NCBI RefSeq assembly: GCF_000513275.1
Contig: NZ_CBVJ010000141.1
Span: forward strand, 1 to 64,000
DNA from: Paenibacillus gorillae
GTDB taxonomy: Bacteria > Bacillota > Bacilli > Paenibacillales > Paenibacillaceae
Direction of reading: 5' to 3'
Length of the DNA: 64,000 bases
Shown here: positions 40,769 through 50,372 of the stretch, in pieces
Position numbering within the stretch: position 1 is the first letter of the stretch
Layout: each line of letters opens with the position of its first letter
Made by a program: the position numbers and the translations under genes
The notes under the pieces: model-generated
Database searches by the model: none
Seen by the model: only the letters and a program-made list of their open reading frames with translations
What the model was told of the DNA's origin: nothing

Positions 40769-41422
40769 TCAATGCTGCGTCTTGCCTGCCAGTTCTTCTA
40801 CACCCTGCTCCAGCTCTTCCCTTGATAAGCCGCCGGCTATGAGCTTCTCATCATCATATAATAGCAGCCGCCGATAAAAATCAACGACCTCTTCCTTCGT
40901 CACAGCGCCATCCTCAAGCAGCTCATGAAGCACATTATCCGCCTGATCGAACTGGGATTCCCCCTCATGCCATTCCGCGCGCAGCAGCTTTGTCTCCTCC
41001 GGGAGCTCGTAGAGCTTCAGCTTATCCAGAAGCTGCTCCGCTTCCTTAGCCGGATCGACAAGCGTGGGCGCAGCCCCCAGCAGCGACAATCGCATAAATA
41101 GATGAAGCGACTTCAAATAGTGAACAAAGCTTGCTTCTTCCTTGCCCTGCGCCTCCAGCAGCTCCGCTTCCTGCTTGATTAATACAGCGATAGCCTGGAG
41201 ATTGTCCGTCTCCACAATACCATTGGTGGTCATAACTCCAATTAAATCCTTGTCCGATAGGGAACGGATTAACTTCCCGCTCATACCGAATCTCTTATCC
41301 AGCAGCTCGTCGATAATAAGCAGCGCCTCGTCATGCTTCATTTCCCGCTTCAACTGCATAATCTGTCCAATCGCTTCCGTCATTTGCCCGATCATCCGCA
41401 TGAAATAGTCCCGTTGAAACAT
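40769..41422 (-). CDS. DUF6483-like cytoplasmic protein
   Basis: Encodes 217 residues, mostly alpha-helical and acidic, with no signal or membrane segment. It begins MFQRDYFMRMIGQMTEAIGQ and carries helical-repeat-like stretches (EASFVHYLKSLHLFMRL, QFDQADNVLHELLEDG). I associate this start with the DUF6483 family from memory; function unknown. GGGAGGGAG precedes ATG 41422. It lies 29 bases downstream of the hydrolase gene, so it is likely cotranscribed with it. Confidence 0.72.
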   Translation of the reverse strand: MFQRDYFMRMIGQMTEAIGQIMQLKREMKHDEALLIIDELLDKRFGMSGKLIRSLSDKDLIGVMTTNGIVETDNLQAIAVLIKQEAELLEAQGKEEASFVHYLKSLHLFMRLSLLGAAPTLVDPAKEAEQLLDKLKLYELPEETKLLRAEWHEGESQFDQADNVLHELLEDGAVTKEEVVDFYRRLLLYDDEKLIAGGLSREELEQGVEELAGKTQH

Positions 41423-41451
41423 TGATTTCTCCCTCCCAAGCCTGACGATTC

Positions 41452-42273
41452 TTATTTATTCAAAAAATCGGTTACCGCTTGGATAAAAGCATCGGGCTGC
41501 TCCAGCATTCCCATATGCCCGGCACCCTTCAAAATCACCTGCGTCACGTTTTCTCCGTCGATAACCAATGTTTTTTCCACCGGTATAATGGGATCAAGTT
41601 CACCCGCCAGCAGCAGAAGCGGCAGCTTCGTTGCAGCAAGAACAGCGTTTCTGTCAGGCCGTTCCTTCATACCTAATGCCGCACCAACTGCACCGGCTTC
41701 ACTTGTTCCATAACCGATCTCCTTGGCCCGCCCCACTTGCTCGGCCATTGAATCACGGCTATCCGGAGCGAACAGCTTCGGTACCAGTCCGTCAACGAAA
41801 GGGATGATGCCGTCTTTGCGAATTGCGGCTGCCGCATTGTCTCGATTGACCTTTGCAGCTTCGCTGTCCGGCATCGGTGTCGAATGAATGAGACCAAATG
41901 CCTGAAGCTTATCCGGATGAAGCTCAGCAAATGCCAGCGTAACATAGCCTCCCAGAGAATGGCCAAGTAAAGTGACATGAGGGATATTCAGACGCTGAAG
42001 CATACCAGCCAAATCAGCGGCATACAATTCCATCGTATATGGACCATCTCCGGATGGGGGAGAATCCCCTTGCCCCCGCAGATCCGGTGCAATAATTCTT
42101 GCATGCTGCTCAAGGCTGGAGACAACTCGTTCCCAGTAAGCCGAGCTTCCACAAAAGCCATGGAGGAGAACCAGAACCGGCTTGTCCGGGCCTTGATCTC
42201 CAGAATCGTAATAAGCGAGTCCGATGCCGTTGTCCAGCCGGACTCCATGCTGTGCAATTGATTCCTTGCTCAT
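41452..42273 (-). CDS. alpha/beta-fold hydrolase
   Basis: Encodes 273 residues with the full catalytic set of the alpha/beta hydrolase fold: oxyanion HGFCGSSAYW, nucleophile Ser in LLGHSLGGYVTLAF (about 104), Asp in LAGELDPIIPVEKT (about 221) and His in GAGHMGMLEQPDAF (about 252). The closest layout is BioH/MhpC-type esterases; the substrate is unknown. AAGGAG precedes ATG 42273. Confidence 0.9.
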   Translation of the reverse strand: MSKESIAQHGVRLDNGIGLAYYDSGDQGPDKPVLVLLHGFCGSSAYWERVVSSLEQHARIIAPDLRGQGDSPPSGDGPYTMELYAADLAGMLQRLNIPHVTLLGHSLGGYVTLAFAELHPDKLQAFGLIHSTPMPDSEAAKVNRDNAAAAIRKDGIIPFVDGLVPKLFAPDSRDSMAEQVGRAKEIGYGTSEAGAVGAALGMKERPDRNAVLAATKLPLLLLAGELDPIIPVEKTLVIDGENVTQVILKGAGHMGMLEQPDAFIQAVTDFLNK

Positions 42274-42295
42274 TCTACGTCACTCCTTTAGTCAA

Positions 42296-42865
42296 CTAGG
42301 TTCCGTATTTTGCAGAGCTGCCGCTATCCTTCCAGGCCTTATTAATTGCATCCGCCAAGGCTGAAGCCATCTGCAGTACACGATGCAGCGGTGTCGTCTG
42401 CAGTGTCATATATGGCTTATGGCTCATGCCGTTGACGATGCCCGCTATACTGTAATGGCCCGCTTCGGGCAGATTTGCGCCAGTTGCTTGCCCTGGCTTT
42501 AACGGGCCTTCAACGGTCAGATAACCGCCGACAGATTGCGCCTTCCCCAAGCAGGCATCAACGGCAATAACGACAGCTTGCTCTGCAATGGCTGCGCGTA
42601 CCGCCTGCTCCACTCTGTAAGCGTCACAGGGCTGCTCTAGCGTCCCTACTACATTAGGCCAGCCTTGCGCCCGAAGCATCGTCCCAAGCAAGGGGCCGAA
42701 GCTGTCTCCCGTAGAGCGATCCGTTCCGATGCATAGGAACAGAATCTCATCCCGGCCGGGATGCTTGTCCGCAATGCTGGATAAAAACGTGTTCAATCCG
42801 AAATCGGTGAAGTACTCTACCGGCTTCTCTATGCTGCCAATGCAGGCTTTCAAATGTTCCATCAT
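42296..42865 (-). CDS. YyaC-like spore protein (DUF1256, GPR-related protease fold)
   Basis: About 189 residues; the start is uncertain (ATG 42865 or 42862; GTG 42874 also in frame, no convincing site). FLCIGTDRSTGDSFGPLLGT, DACLGKAQSVGGYLTVEGPL and GIVNGMSHKPYMTLQTT match the YyaC/DUF1256 family, related in fold to the germination protease GPR and present in spore formers. This supports an endospore-forming host. Confidence 0.88.
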   Translation of the reverse strand: MMEHLKACIGSIEKPVEYFTDFGLNTFLSSIADKHPGRDEILFLCIGTDRSTGDSFGPLLGTMLRAQGWPNVVGTLEQPCDAYRVEQAVRAAIAEQAVVIAVDACLGKAQSVGGYLTVEGPLKPGQATGANLPEAGHYSIAGIVNGMSHKPYMTLQTTPLHRVLQMASALADAINKAWKDSGSSAKYGT

Positions 42866-43042
42866 CCTGCACACCCGCTTTTCTATGTTTGCATTTTCGC
42901 TATGGCTTCATTGTATCCAATTTGGCAGCGCGGTTCAATTTCTAGGCATCCGGCACGGGAAATATGGTACAATGACGGAAGCAAATCGCTGTCCAGCGGC
43001 CGTTTTGGCCGTCCGGATCAATTAGAGGGAGGACTGCATTCA

Positions 43043-43270
43043 ATGGCAAACTTAGAACTGCAATCACAGGAAAATGTAGAATTTATGATCGAGACGATTA
43101 AGACAAAGCTTCGGATGGCTACAGGCGCAGCCATGCAAGCATCCCATTTCGGTGTCGATCAATATGAAGATATTAAAGACCTTTATGAGGTTGTCGCATC
43201 TAAAGACAAGTTCAGCATCAGCGAAGTGGAAGCTCTCGTCTCCGAGCTCGGTAAACTTAGAAACAAATAA
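43043..43270 (+). CDS. DUF1128-family small protein
   Basis: Encodes 75 residues from ATG 43043 behind GAGGGAGG. Compact helical protein; ENVEFMIETIKTKLRMA and the acidic DQYEDIKDLYEVVASKDKFS match what I know of DUF1128. Function unknown. It is transcribed alone on the plus strand and followed by a strong terminator. A TGGTACAAT extended -10 is visible at about 42966-42974. Confidence 0.85.
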   Translation: MANLELQSQENVEFMIETIKTKLRMATGAAMQASHFGVDQYEDIKDLYEVVASKDKFSISEVEALVSELGKLRNK

Positions 43271-43350
43271 AATATAGTATCAACACACAAATTATTCCAA
43301 TAACAGACATTAAATTTCAGTTTTCGACAAACTAACATGTACTTTTTTTA

Positions 43351-43391
43351 AAACAAAAGGAGCCGTCCCCAGGAACGGCTCCTTTTGTTTG
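43351..43391. terminator. bidirectional terminator
   Basis: AAACAAAAGGAGCCGTCCC-cagg-AACGGCTCCTTTTGTTT, with A and T tracts on both sides. It serves the DUF1128 gene (plus) and the convergent 43.4-43.9 kb gene (minus). Confidence 0.92.
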
Positions 43392-43405
43392 TCGCTAATG
43401 CCAGT

Positions 43406-43876
43406 CTATTCCTCGTCTTCGCTTGATTCAGCAGCATTCACGGCTGTTGCTGACTCAATTGAAAGTGCAATTGTCACTTGCTTTTGCTCGCCTTTCAGGA
43501 AGAAAGCAAGACGCTCCAGCTTCTCGGCTAATTCCGAGCCGCTAAGAGTCGTGTTTAACTGGTAATTGAAGCGGTCGGCAGGCTGATCTTCCTGCTGTAC
43601 ATAAGCGGATCTGCCTCTCCAGCCGCGATCCTGCTGGGAGCCGGATTGCGCCAGCAATTGCTCCGATACCGGATAGAATTTGTCCGACTTATTGACTACC
43701 CGCTCATAGATTCGCAGCTTCTTAAGCAGCATGTAATATTGCGCGGAATGCTTGAAGCTCCACGCTTCGCGAATATCCTTCAGCGTATAATCCATCTTCC
43801 AGCGCTTCAGCTTTTCTACTTGCTCGTCCGAATCCAGCTTCAAAAAATCGTCCAACGGTATAATTTGTTCCGGCAC
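43406..43876 (-). CDS. hypothetical cytoplasmic protein
   Basis: Encodes 156 residues, no signal or membrane segment. The N-terminal part is helical (LDSDEQVEKLKRWKMDYTL, IREAWSFKHSAQYYMLLKKL) and recalls a helix-turn-helix. A low-complexity middle (LAQSGSQQDRGWRGRSAY) and a beta-like end (FNYQLNTTLSGSELAEKLER) follow. I do not recognise a family. A transcriptional regulator is possible but not shown. ATG 43876 lacks a strong ribosome site. Confidence 0.65.
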   Translation of the reverse strand: MPEQIIPLDDFLKLDSDEQVEKLKRWKMDYTLKDIREAWSFKHSAQYYMLLKKLRIYERVVNKSDKFYPVSEQLLAQSGSQQDRGWRGRSAYVQQEDQPADRFNYQLNTTLSGSELAEKLERLAFFLKGEQKQVTIALSIESATAVNAAESSEDEE

Positions 43877-43996
43877 GTAAACCCCTCCGATTGTTGTTTA
43901 TAAATACACGTTATTAATCATAATAAACGTCTTTGTTTTTCTTATAAAAAATACCATAATTTTTGATTCATTTCAAATTAATTTATTTACAGAATT

Positions 43997-44040
43997 AAAA
44001 AAAAACCGCCGCAACGTCCCGGGTGGACGGCGGCGGTTTC
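43997..44040 (-). terminator. terminator of the gal operon
   Basis: On the minus strand GAAACCGCCGCCGTCC-acccg-GGACGTTGCGGCGGTTT is followed by eight or more T. It lies just past the galT stop. Confidence 0.92.
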
Positions 44041-44055
44041 TAGAACCGCAATTTG

Positions 44056-45648
44056 CTATTGGTTTTCCTGAAGTCCGATTGTGTTCAGGAAACGCCGGAA
44101 TGCGGCAGCCCCCTCATCGGTACGCTTGTAAACACCAGCATCCTTAAGTACGTCCAGGAACTTGGCGCCTGTCTCACGTTCAACGGCCGCTCTCGCTTCC
44201 TCTGCTGTACAAGCTGTGCCATACTGCCCTGTCAGTGCCTCGATCCAGCTTGCATGGTTATGGAGCGGGTGCCCCGCATCATGCAATTCCGCGGCAATTG
44301 CTGCTGAACCCGTCAAGTAAGCGGCAATTTGCTCCAGCTCGTCTTTCAGACGACCCGGCAGCACCGCAAGACCCATCACTTCAATCAGGCCAATGTTCTC
44401 TTTCTTGACATGGTGCAAGTGCTTGTGCGGATGGAAGATGCCGTCCGGATGCTCTTCGCTCGTCCGGTTGTTCCGGAGCACCAGATCCATCTCATAGTCG
44501 CCATTGTCACGCAGACGGGCAATTGGCGTTATCGTGTTATGCGGCGTACGGCTGCCGTCAGCATTCTCCGTGAAGGCATGCACTTCTGCAGCAGCGTCGC
44601 TGTAGCCGCGCCATTCATCAAGTAAACGGCAAGCGGCACGGTGAACGTCGCCCTTCGAAGAGCCGCTCACGCGAACGACAGACATCGGCCAGCTAACGAT
44701 GCCGAAGGAAACGCCCGGCAATGCCGGATCAGCGAACGTCGCTTCAATCGGCGCCTTTTCCATCGGGAATGTGTGACGGCCCGCCTGGAAATGGTCATGG
44801 CTAAGAATCGAGCCGCCGACAATCGGCAAGTCGGCGTTGGAGCCGATGAAATAATGCGGCAGCTGCTCCACAAAATCAAGCAAGCGGGCGAATGATGTAT
44901 GCGAGATCACCATCGGCTCATGCGCGCCTTTGAATACGATGCTGTGCTCGTTATAGTACACATAAGGAGAGTACTGGAAAAACCATGGCTCGCCTTGCAG
45001 CGTCAGCGGCAGCACGCGCAGATTCTGGCGGGCCGGATGATCGGCGCGTCCTGCATAGCCGACATTTTCGGCGCATAGCAGACACTTTGGATAATGAGCC
45101 TGAGGCATCGAGCGAAGCAGTGCGATCTCCTTCGGGTCCTTCTCCGGCTTGGAAAGATTGATTGTAATCTCCAAAGCGCCATAATCCGTCTCATGCAGCC
45201 AATATTTATTGCGGCGAATCCGGTCCATCCGAATATAGTTGGAATCAATATTCAGCTTGTAGAAAGCATCGGTAGCCGCCGCTATTCCTTTTTGCTCCGC
45301 CGTTCTGGCGAATGCGCTTACTGTCTCGGACGGGCGGGGCATTAACAGTCCCATAATGCGCGCATCCAGCAAATCGCGGTAAGTCGTAATGTTATCTGTA
45401 ATCAAGCCAATAGAGTGTCCGTAATCGAGCAGCGATTCCAGCAGCTCTACTGCGCTGTCTAATTGTTCTTCCGGCACTTCTCCCTCATACGGCTCCGTGA
45501 AGCCGAACAAATCGAGCAAGGCGTTTCGCGATGCGTTAACGTCAAGCGCTTCAATCATCCCTTCGCGAAACGCGAAGCGGACGAGCCGTTCGATGTTCAG
45601 CAGAGCGTTCTGAGCTGCACCGGCCTGTGCGTGTTGCGAGTCCGTCAT
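44056..45648 (-). CDS. galT: UDP-glucose--hexose-1-phosphate uridylyltransferase (class II GalT)
   Basis: Encodes 530 residues, matching the long Firmicute class II enzyme rather than the 350-residue enterobacterial form. LRVLPLTLQGEPWFFQYSPY, the active-site GGSILSHDHFQAGRHTFPME and FHPHKHLHHVKKENIGLIE are visible. It exchanges UMP between UDP-glucose and galactose-1-phosphate in the Leloir pathway. Last gene of galK-galE-galT; GAGGAG precedes ATG 45648. Confidence 0.96.
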   Translation of the reverse strand: MTDSQHAQAGAAQNALLNIERLVRFAFREGMIEALDVNASRNALLDLFGFTEPYEGEVPEEQLDSAVELLESLLDYGHSIGLITDNITTYRDLLDARIMGLLMPRPSETVSAFARTAEQKGIAAATDAFYKLNIDSNYIRMDRIRRNKYWLHETDYGALEITINLSKPEKDPKEIALLRSMPQAHYPKCLLCAENVGYAGRADHPARQNLRVLPLTLQGEPWFFQYSPYVYYNEHSIVFKGAHEPMVISHTSFARLLDFVEQLPHYFIGSNADLPIVGGSILSHDHFQAGRHTFPMEKAPIEATFADPALPGVSFGIVSWPMSVVRVSGSSKGDVHRAACRLLDEWRGYSDAAAEVHAFTENADGSRTPHNTITPIARLRDNGDYEMDLVLRNNRTSEEHPDGIFHPHKHLHHVKKENIGLIEVMGLAVLPGRLKDELEQIAAYLTGSAAIAAELHDAGHPLHNHASWIEALTGQYGTACTAEEARAAVERETGAKFLDVLKDAGVYKRTDEGAAAFRRFLNTIGLQENQ

Positions 45649-45698
45649 GATGTGCGTTCTCCTCTCGGTATTCTGTACGCGGCTATTAACTTTACCTA

Positions 45699-46688
45699 TT
45701 AGCCCTTTGCGTAGCCTTCCGGATTAGCCAGATGCCAATTCCATGCGCTGCGGATAATGTCATCCAGGCTAGCAAACTTCGGCTCCCAGCCCAGCTCCTT
45801 GCGGGCGCGGTCCGAGGAAGCAACCAGAACAGCCGGGTCGCCAGCGCGGCGCGGTTCGATAACAGCTTTAATCTCGCGGCCCGTAACGTTGCGGGCGATT
45901 TCAATGACTTCTTTTACGGAGAAGCCTTGCCCGTTGCCCAGATTGTAAATCGCGCTGTCAGCTCCGCCTCTCAGGCGGTGCACAGCCAGTACGTGCGCTT
46001 CAGCCAAGTCGCTAACGTGAATATAGTCGCGAATGCACGAGCCGTCTGGCGTCTCGTAGTCTTCGCCAAATACGGAAATATGCGGACGCTTGCCAAGCGC
46101 AGCTTGCAGAACGATTGGCACCAGATGAGTCTCAGGGCTATGGTCTTCACCGATTTTGCCGCCAGGATGCGCACCTGCTGCATTGAAATAACGCAGCGAT
46201 ACGTATTTCAAGCCATGCGCGACATCGAACCATTTCATCATTTTTTCCATAGCCAGCTTCGTTTCGCCATAAGCGTTCGTTGGCAGCGTCCGGTCAAATT
46301 CGTCGATTGGCACGTTTTCCGGCTCACCGTAAGTTGCAGCCGTAGAAGAGAACACGATGCGAAGCACGTTGTGCTCGATCATTTTTTCCAGCAGGCACAG
46401 CGTTCCATACACATTGTTGTGATAGTATTTGCCTGGCAGCGTCATGCTCTCGCCTACAAGCGAGTTCGCCGCAAAGTGAATAACGGAATCGATTTTGTTC
46501 TCTTTAAATACCGTCTCCAAAAAATCAGCATCTCTCAAATCCCCGACATACAGCTTGCCACCAGTAACCGCATCGCGGTGACCCTGCTGCAAATTGTCGA
46601 CAATGACGATTTCCTCTCCGCGTTCCGCCAATGCGGCAACTGCGTGGGAACCGATATAACCCGCTCCGCCTGTAACCAATACTGCCAT
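45699..46688 (-). CDS. galE: UDP-glucose 4-epimerase GalE
   Basis: About 329 residues from ATG 46688; GTG 46697 is in frame but too close to the GGGAGA site. NAD-binding VTGGAGYIGSHAVAAL, the catalytic YGETKLAMEK (Tyr-xxx-Lys) and SLRYFNAAGAHPGGKIGEDH identify the short-chain-type epimerase. It sits between galK and galT. Confidence 0.96.
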   Translation of the reverse strand: MAVLVTGGAGYIGSHAVAALAERGEEIVIVDNLQQGHRDAVTGGKLYVGDLRDADFLETVFKENKIDSVIHFAANSLVGESMTLPGKYYHNNVYGTLCLLEKMIEHNVLRIVFSSTAATYGEPENVPIDEFDRTLPTNAYGETKLAMEKMMKWFDVAHGLKYVSLRYFNAAGAHPGGKIGEDHSPETHLVPIVLQAALGKRPHISVFGEDYETPDGSCIRDYIHVSDLAEAHVLAVHRLRGGADSAIYNLGNGQGFSVKEVIEIARNVTGREIKAVIEPRRAGDPAVLVASSDRARKELGWEPKFASLDDIIRSAWNWHLANPEGYAKG

Positions 46689-46736
46689 ATCCGTCACTCT
46701 CCCTTTTTATTGATGAGTTGAGTCCGTGTTAAAGGA

Positions 46737-47909
46737 TTAAACCAGTTGTTCGACACCGTTGCCGATTGTGCATACGTAGAAGTCAGCCGTTAAGCCAGTC
46801 GCTTCTGTATATTTACGTCCTACTTCTTCCTTGAACCGCTCGATGCTGTCTTCATGAACAAGCGATACTGTACAGCCGCCGAAGCCCGCTCCGGTCATCC
46901 GGGAGCCAAGCACGCCTTCTACGCCGCGAGCTGCTTCTACCATTGCATCCAGCTCTGCGCCTGTTACTTCATACAGATCGCGAAGCGAATCATGGGAGCC
47001 GTTCATCAGTTGGCCGAACTGTGCCAAGTCATCAGCTTTCAGCGCTTTGATCGATTGCAGGACGCGGTCGATTTCTTCCACGACATGCTGTGCGCGGTTG
47101 CGAACGACGTCTTCTTTGATCAGGTGCTTGCTAGCATTGAATTGCTCCAGTGTAAGCTGACCCAACAGCGTGAGATCCGGGTAAGCCGCTTTCAGCTCTT
47201 CTACCGCTTGGTCGCATTGGCTGCGGCGCTCATTGTAAGCGGAGTCCACCAAGCCGCGGCGTTTGTTCGTATTGCCAATAACCAGCTTGTAGCTGCCGGA
47301 TTGGAACGGAATCAGATCATATTCCAGCGTATCGCACATCAGCAGAATCGCATGATCCTTCTTGCCGTTGGCAACTGCGAATTGGTCCATGATGCCGCAT
47401 TTTACGCCGTTGAATTCATTTTCGGATTTTTGCGAAAGCAGGGCAATTTTTACCGTGTCAGTCGGCAGTTCTTCCAGCGTAAGCAGTGCGTATGCCGTTA
47501 CGACTTCGATCGAAGCGGAGGAGGACAATCCGGCGCCATTCGGAATTTCACCGTGATAGAGAAGGTCATAGCCGTTTTTGAAGCTTACTCCGGTTTCTTG
47601 AAGCTCATGTACGATCCCCTTCGGATAGTTCATCCAGTCATCAGCTTCGTCGAATACGATCGAATCCAGCGAAAATTGCTTGGAGGATGGGAAGTTTGTC
47701 GTTGCAAGGCCTAATTGATGGTCCGCGCGTTTGCGGATAAGGAGTGTCGTTCCGAACGTCAGAGCCGCAGGGAATACGTAGCCTCCATTGTAGTCGGTGT
47801 GCTCGCCGATCAGATTGACGCGGCCTGGTGCGTGAAATACGCTAATCGGTGTTTCATTCTCACCGTATTGCTGTATAAATTGCTGTGTCAGCGCTTGGAT
47901 GTTTGCCAT
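46737..47909 (-). CDS. galK: galactokinase GalK
   Basis: Encodes 390 residues of the GHMP kinase family. The galactokinase signature APGRVNLIGEHTDYNGGYVF, the phosphate loop PNGAGLSSSASIEV and the C-terminal RMTGAGFGGCTVSLV are all present. First gene of the galKET operon. It is divergent from an AraC-type regulator; AAAGGA precedes ATG 47909. Confidence 0.97.
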   Translation of the reverse strand: MANIQALTQQFIQQYGENETPISVFHAPGRVNLIGEHTDYNGGYVFPAALTFGTTLLIRKRADHQLGLATTNFPSSKQFSLDSIVFDEADDWMNYPKGIVHELQETGVSFKNGYDLLYHGEIPNGAGLSSSASIEVVTAYALLTLEELPTDTVKIALLSQKSENEFNGVKCGIMDQFAVANGKKDHAILLMCDTLEYDLIPFQSGSYKLVIGNTNKRRGLVDSAYNERRSQCDQAVEELKAAYPDLTLLGQLTLEQFNASKHLIKEDVVRNRAQHVVEEIDRVLQSIKALKADDLAQFGQLMNGSHDSLRDLYEVTGAELDAMVEAARGVEGVLGSRMTGAGFGGCTVSLVHEDSIERFKEEVGRKYTEATGLTADFYVCTIGNGVEQLV

Positions 47910-47998
47910 TATGCGATCACATTCCTTTGTTATGAGGTAGTAGATTCCACTTCAGTATAGCGCAACGACGTGCGTAAACAAATGGCGGAAAATGAGTT

Positions 47999-48016
47999 TC
48001 ACATGGATTTATGTGA
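47999..48016. promoter_or_regulatory. putative operator between galK and the AraC-type regulator
   Basis: TCACATGGATTTATGTGA, a 6-bp inverted repeat with a 6-base centre, lies in the 190-base divergent spacer. It is a plausible binding site for the adjacent regulator; CRP-like resemblance is noted but Firmicutes of this group do not usually control gal genes that way. Confidence 0.5.
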
Positions 48017-48101
48017 CTTTTATGTTAAGCCTGTTGCATGTTATCATGAAAAGACAACACTCGTTTTCATCCATTCAATGAACAGAAGGGCTGATCATTA
48101 T

Positions 48102-48974
48102 ATGCGGCGACAAGATTTCTACACCGTAGCTTCCAATCCTGTCATGGTTCCAGAGGCTGGGACGAATGTGCTGTTTGGCGGAGAAAGCCAGACAAAGCCT
48201 GCTCATCGGCTAGGCCCCAAGGTATATGACTTTTACTTAATGCATGTTGTGCTAAGCGGCAAGGGCATATTCGAATGCGGGGGCAAACGGCATGAGCTCC
48301 AGGCTGGCCATACGTTTCTTATCGAGCCCGAGCAGTTAGTCAGCTACGAATCCGATCAAGCCGACCCTTGGCGGTACCGCTGGGTCGCCTTTACCGGACC
48401 GGAAGCTCCGGGACTTGTCGCCGCCGCAGGCTTGTCCGCCACACAGCCCATCGCGGATAACGCTGCGAACCGCCGTATTCCCGTTCTCTATAACCTCATC
48501 TTTAACAGCTTTCGGCTGGGCGGCTCTTCTGCGCCTCTGAAGGCGGCAGGCTATCTTCATTTGCTGGCGGCTGAATACCGGGAAGCTGCACAGCAGGCTG
48601 CAGGCAATTCCGGACCGGAGGCTGCCGAGGGCAGCGAACGGCTGCTTCAGCAGGTCATTCATTACCTATCCACCCAATATGCCCATCCGGTTTCCATCGA
48701 ACAAATGTCTGAATCGCTTGGCTATAACCGGGCCTACCTGTCCCGTTTGTTCAAACGGCATACCGGTGTTTCCCCCGTCACATTCTTATTGAAGCTTCGC
48801 ATCGATAAAGCCAGGCAAATGCTCCGGGAACGCGACGAACTGACAATTGAGCAAATCGCCGCCTCCGTCGGATTGCAGGACTCGCTTTACTTCTCCAAGC
48901 AGTTCCGCCGTTTTTACGGCCAGTCGCCGACCTCTTACCGGGAAGCTATGCGAAGCTTGAATAAACCGCAATAG
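48102..48974 (+). CDS. AraC-family transcriptional regulator (likely gal operon activator)
   Basis: About 290 residues from ATG 48102, behind an AGAAGGG site; longer in-frame starts lack one. The N-terminal cupin-like sensing domain (FYLMHVVLSGKGIFECGGKR, HTFLIEPEQLVSYESDQ) is followed by two helix-turn-helix motifs (about 190-285: SIEQMSESLGYNRAYLSRLF, TIEQIAASVGLQDSLYFSKQ). Divergent orientation to galKET suggests it activates that operon in response to galactose or a derivative. This is inference from position. Confidence 0.9.
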   Translation: MRRQDFYTVASNPVMVPEAGTNVLFGGESQTKPAHRLGPKVYDFYLMHVVLSGKGIFECGGKRHELQAGHTFLIEPEQLVSYESDQADPWRYRWVAFTGPEAPGLVAAAGLSATQPIADNAANRRIPVLYNLIFNSFRLGGSSAPLKAAGYLHLLAAEYREAAQQAAGNSGPEAAEGSERLLQQVIHYLSTQYAHPVSIEQMSESLGYNRAYLSRLFKRHTGVSPVTFLLKLRIDKARQMLRERDELTIEQIAASVGLQDSLYFSKQFRRFYGQSPTSYREAMRSLNKPQ

Positions 48975-49065
48975 CTGCCTTCGGTATGCTGTATCCGCTC
49001 TGGTACGACTGGACATAGTAAATTTATCGCTTGTCCCCTATTCGTTCGAGAAGGAGCGTTCTTCC

Positions 49066-50307
49066 ATGAAAGAATTGCATACCGGAGAGTTATTTTGGCC
49101 AACGACTTTACAATCTGTTCAAACCTATGAACCGCTTAGTTCGCCGTTGCAAGTCGATGTTGCCATCGTTGGCGGCGGAATGTCAGGCATTGTATGCGGT
49201 CTGTCACTGGCAGAGGCAGGAATATCTGCAGCCGTGCTGGAACGCGGTACAGTCGCCGGGGGCAGCAGCTCCGCCAATACCGGCTTGCTCCAATTTTCCA
49301 ATGACGTTATGCTTTGCGACCTTATCGATCAAATCGGCGAAGGGCCGGCTGTACAATTTTATAAAGCATGTGAAGATGCGGTTAAACGGTTTGGGGAAAT
49401 TTGCGGGCAGCTGCCTAGAGACATCGGGTTCCGCAGTCGCAGCAGTCTCTACTATGCCAGCTCTGAGCAGGATCTTCCTAAGCTGAAGCGGGAGTTCGAG
49501 ACTTTGAAGCGGCATGGCTTCGATGTCGAGTTTTGGGGACCGGATGAGATTTCATCCCGCTTCCCGTTCCGTCGTCCAGGCGCAATCATTACCCGTGGCG
49601 ATGCCGAAATCAATCCATTTCGCTTCATCCAGACGGCAGCTGAGCACGCCGTCAACGCTGGTCTCCATATTTTTGAGCACACAGGCATTACGGATCAACG
49701 CCGCTCCACAAATTCCGGCGGGTATGTTCTAACAACTGACGGAGGACATGAAGTCACCGCAAAGCATGTTCTATTCGCTGTTGGCTACGAGCCGGAAGAG
49801 CTGAGAGGCCGATTGGTGAAAGCGGAGCTGAACCGTTCATTTGCCGCCATCACTCGGGTACAATCCCTTGAATTGCTCGATCAATTGTGGCCGGATCGGC
49901 TTATGATCTGGGAGACGGCTAGACCCTATCTTTACTTGCGTACTACCGTCGATGACCGAATCGTAATCGGTGGCTTGGACGAGCAAACGGAGCATCCAAT
50001 CGAGGGCGAGAAGGCGCGGCATAAACGCATCCGGCAGATTCAAGATAAGCTGCAGGCACTGTTTCCACAGCTCGACTCCTCATTCGAATATGAATGGAGC
50101 GCTACCTTCGGCGAATCCTGCGATAATCTGCCGTTCATCGGCGAAGATCCAAACCTGCCAGGAATTTATTACAGTCTAGGCTATGGTGGGAATGGCTCGG
50201 TATATAGCATCATCGCTTCGCAAATTATACGGGACAGCATTCTGGGCAAAAACCATCCGATAGCCCCGATCGTAGCCTTGAATAGACCATCATTGTTGAA
50301 AATTTAA
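49066..50307 (+). CDS. FAD-dependent oxidoreductase, DAO family
   Basis: Encodes 413 residues. The N-terminal dinucleotide fold is VAIVGGGMSGIVCGLSLAEA. GSSSANTGLLQFSND follows, and the FAD-binding C-terminus is FGESCDNLPFIGEDPNLPGI and YSLGYGGNGSVYSIIASQII. It belongs to the glycine/D-amino-acid oxidase (DadA/GlpO-like) superfamily; the substrate is unknown. GAGAAGGAG precedes ATG 49066. Single gene, transcribed away from the AraC regulator. Confidence 0.88.
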   Translation: MKELHTGELFWPTTLQSVQTYEPLSSPLQVDVAIVGGGMSGIVCGLSLAEAGISAAVLERGTVAGGSSSANTGLLQFSNDVMLCDLIDQIGEGPAVQFYKACEDAVKRFGEICGQLPRDIGFRSRSSLYYASSEQDLPKLKREFETLKRHGFDVEFWGPDEISSRFPFRRPGAIITRGDAEINPFRFIQTAAEHAVNAGLHIFEHTGITDQRRSTNSGGYVLTTDGGHEVTAKHVLFAVGYEPEELRGRLVKAELNRSFAAITRVQSLELLDQLWPDRLMIWETARPYLYLRTTVDDRIVIGGLDEQTEHPIEGEKARHKRIRQIQDKLQALFPQLDSSFEYEWSATFGESCDNLPFIGEDPNLPGIYYSLGYGGNGSVYSIIASQIIRDSILGKNHPIAPIVALNRPSLLKI

Positions 50308-50325
50308 CGTTCAGCCGCATCGCAT

Positions 50326-50352
50326 AAAAAGCCATTGCACCCGCAATGGCTT
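50326..50352 (-). terminator. terminator of the stress-protein gene
   Basis: On the minus strand AAGCCATTGCGGGTGCAATGGCTTTTTAT: a 9-bp stem with a T5 run, about 20 bases past the stop at 50373. It also lies just past the oxidoreductase stop on the other strand. Confidence 0.85.
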
Positions 50353-50372
50353 CTATGTGTACGATCGCTCCG

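Noticed and set aside
47999..48016. CRP-cAMP site
   Set aside because: TCACAT-n6-ATGTGA resembles part of one, but cAMP-CRP control is not expected in this group. An operator for the adjacent AraC protein is more likely.
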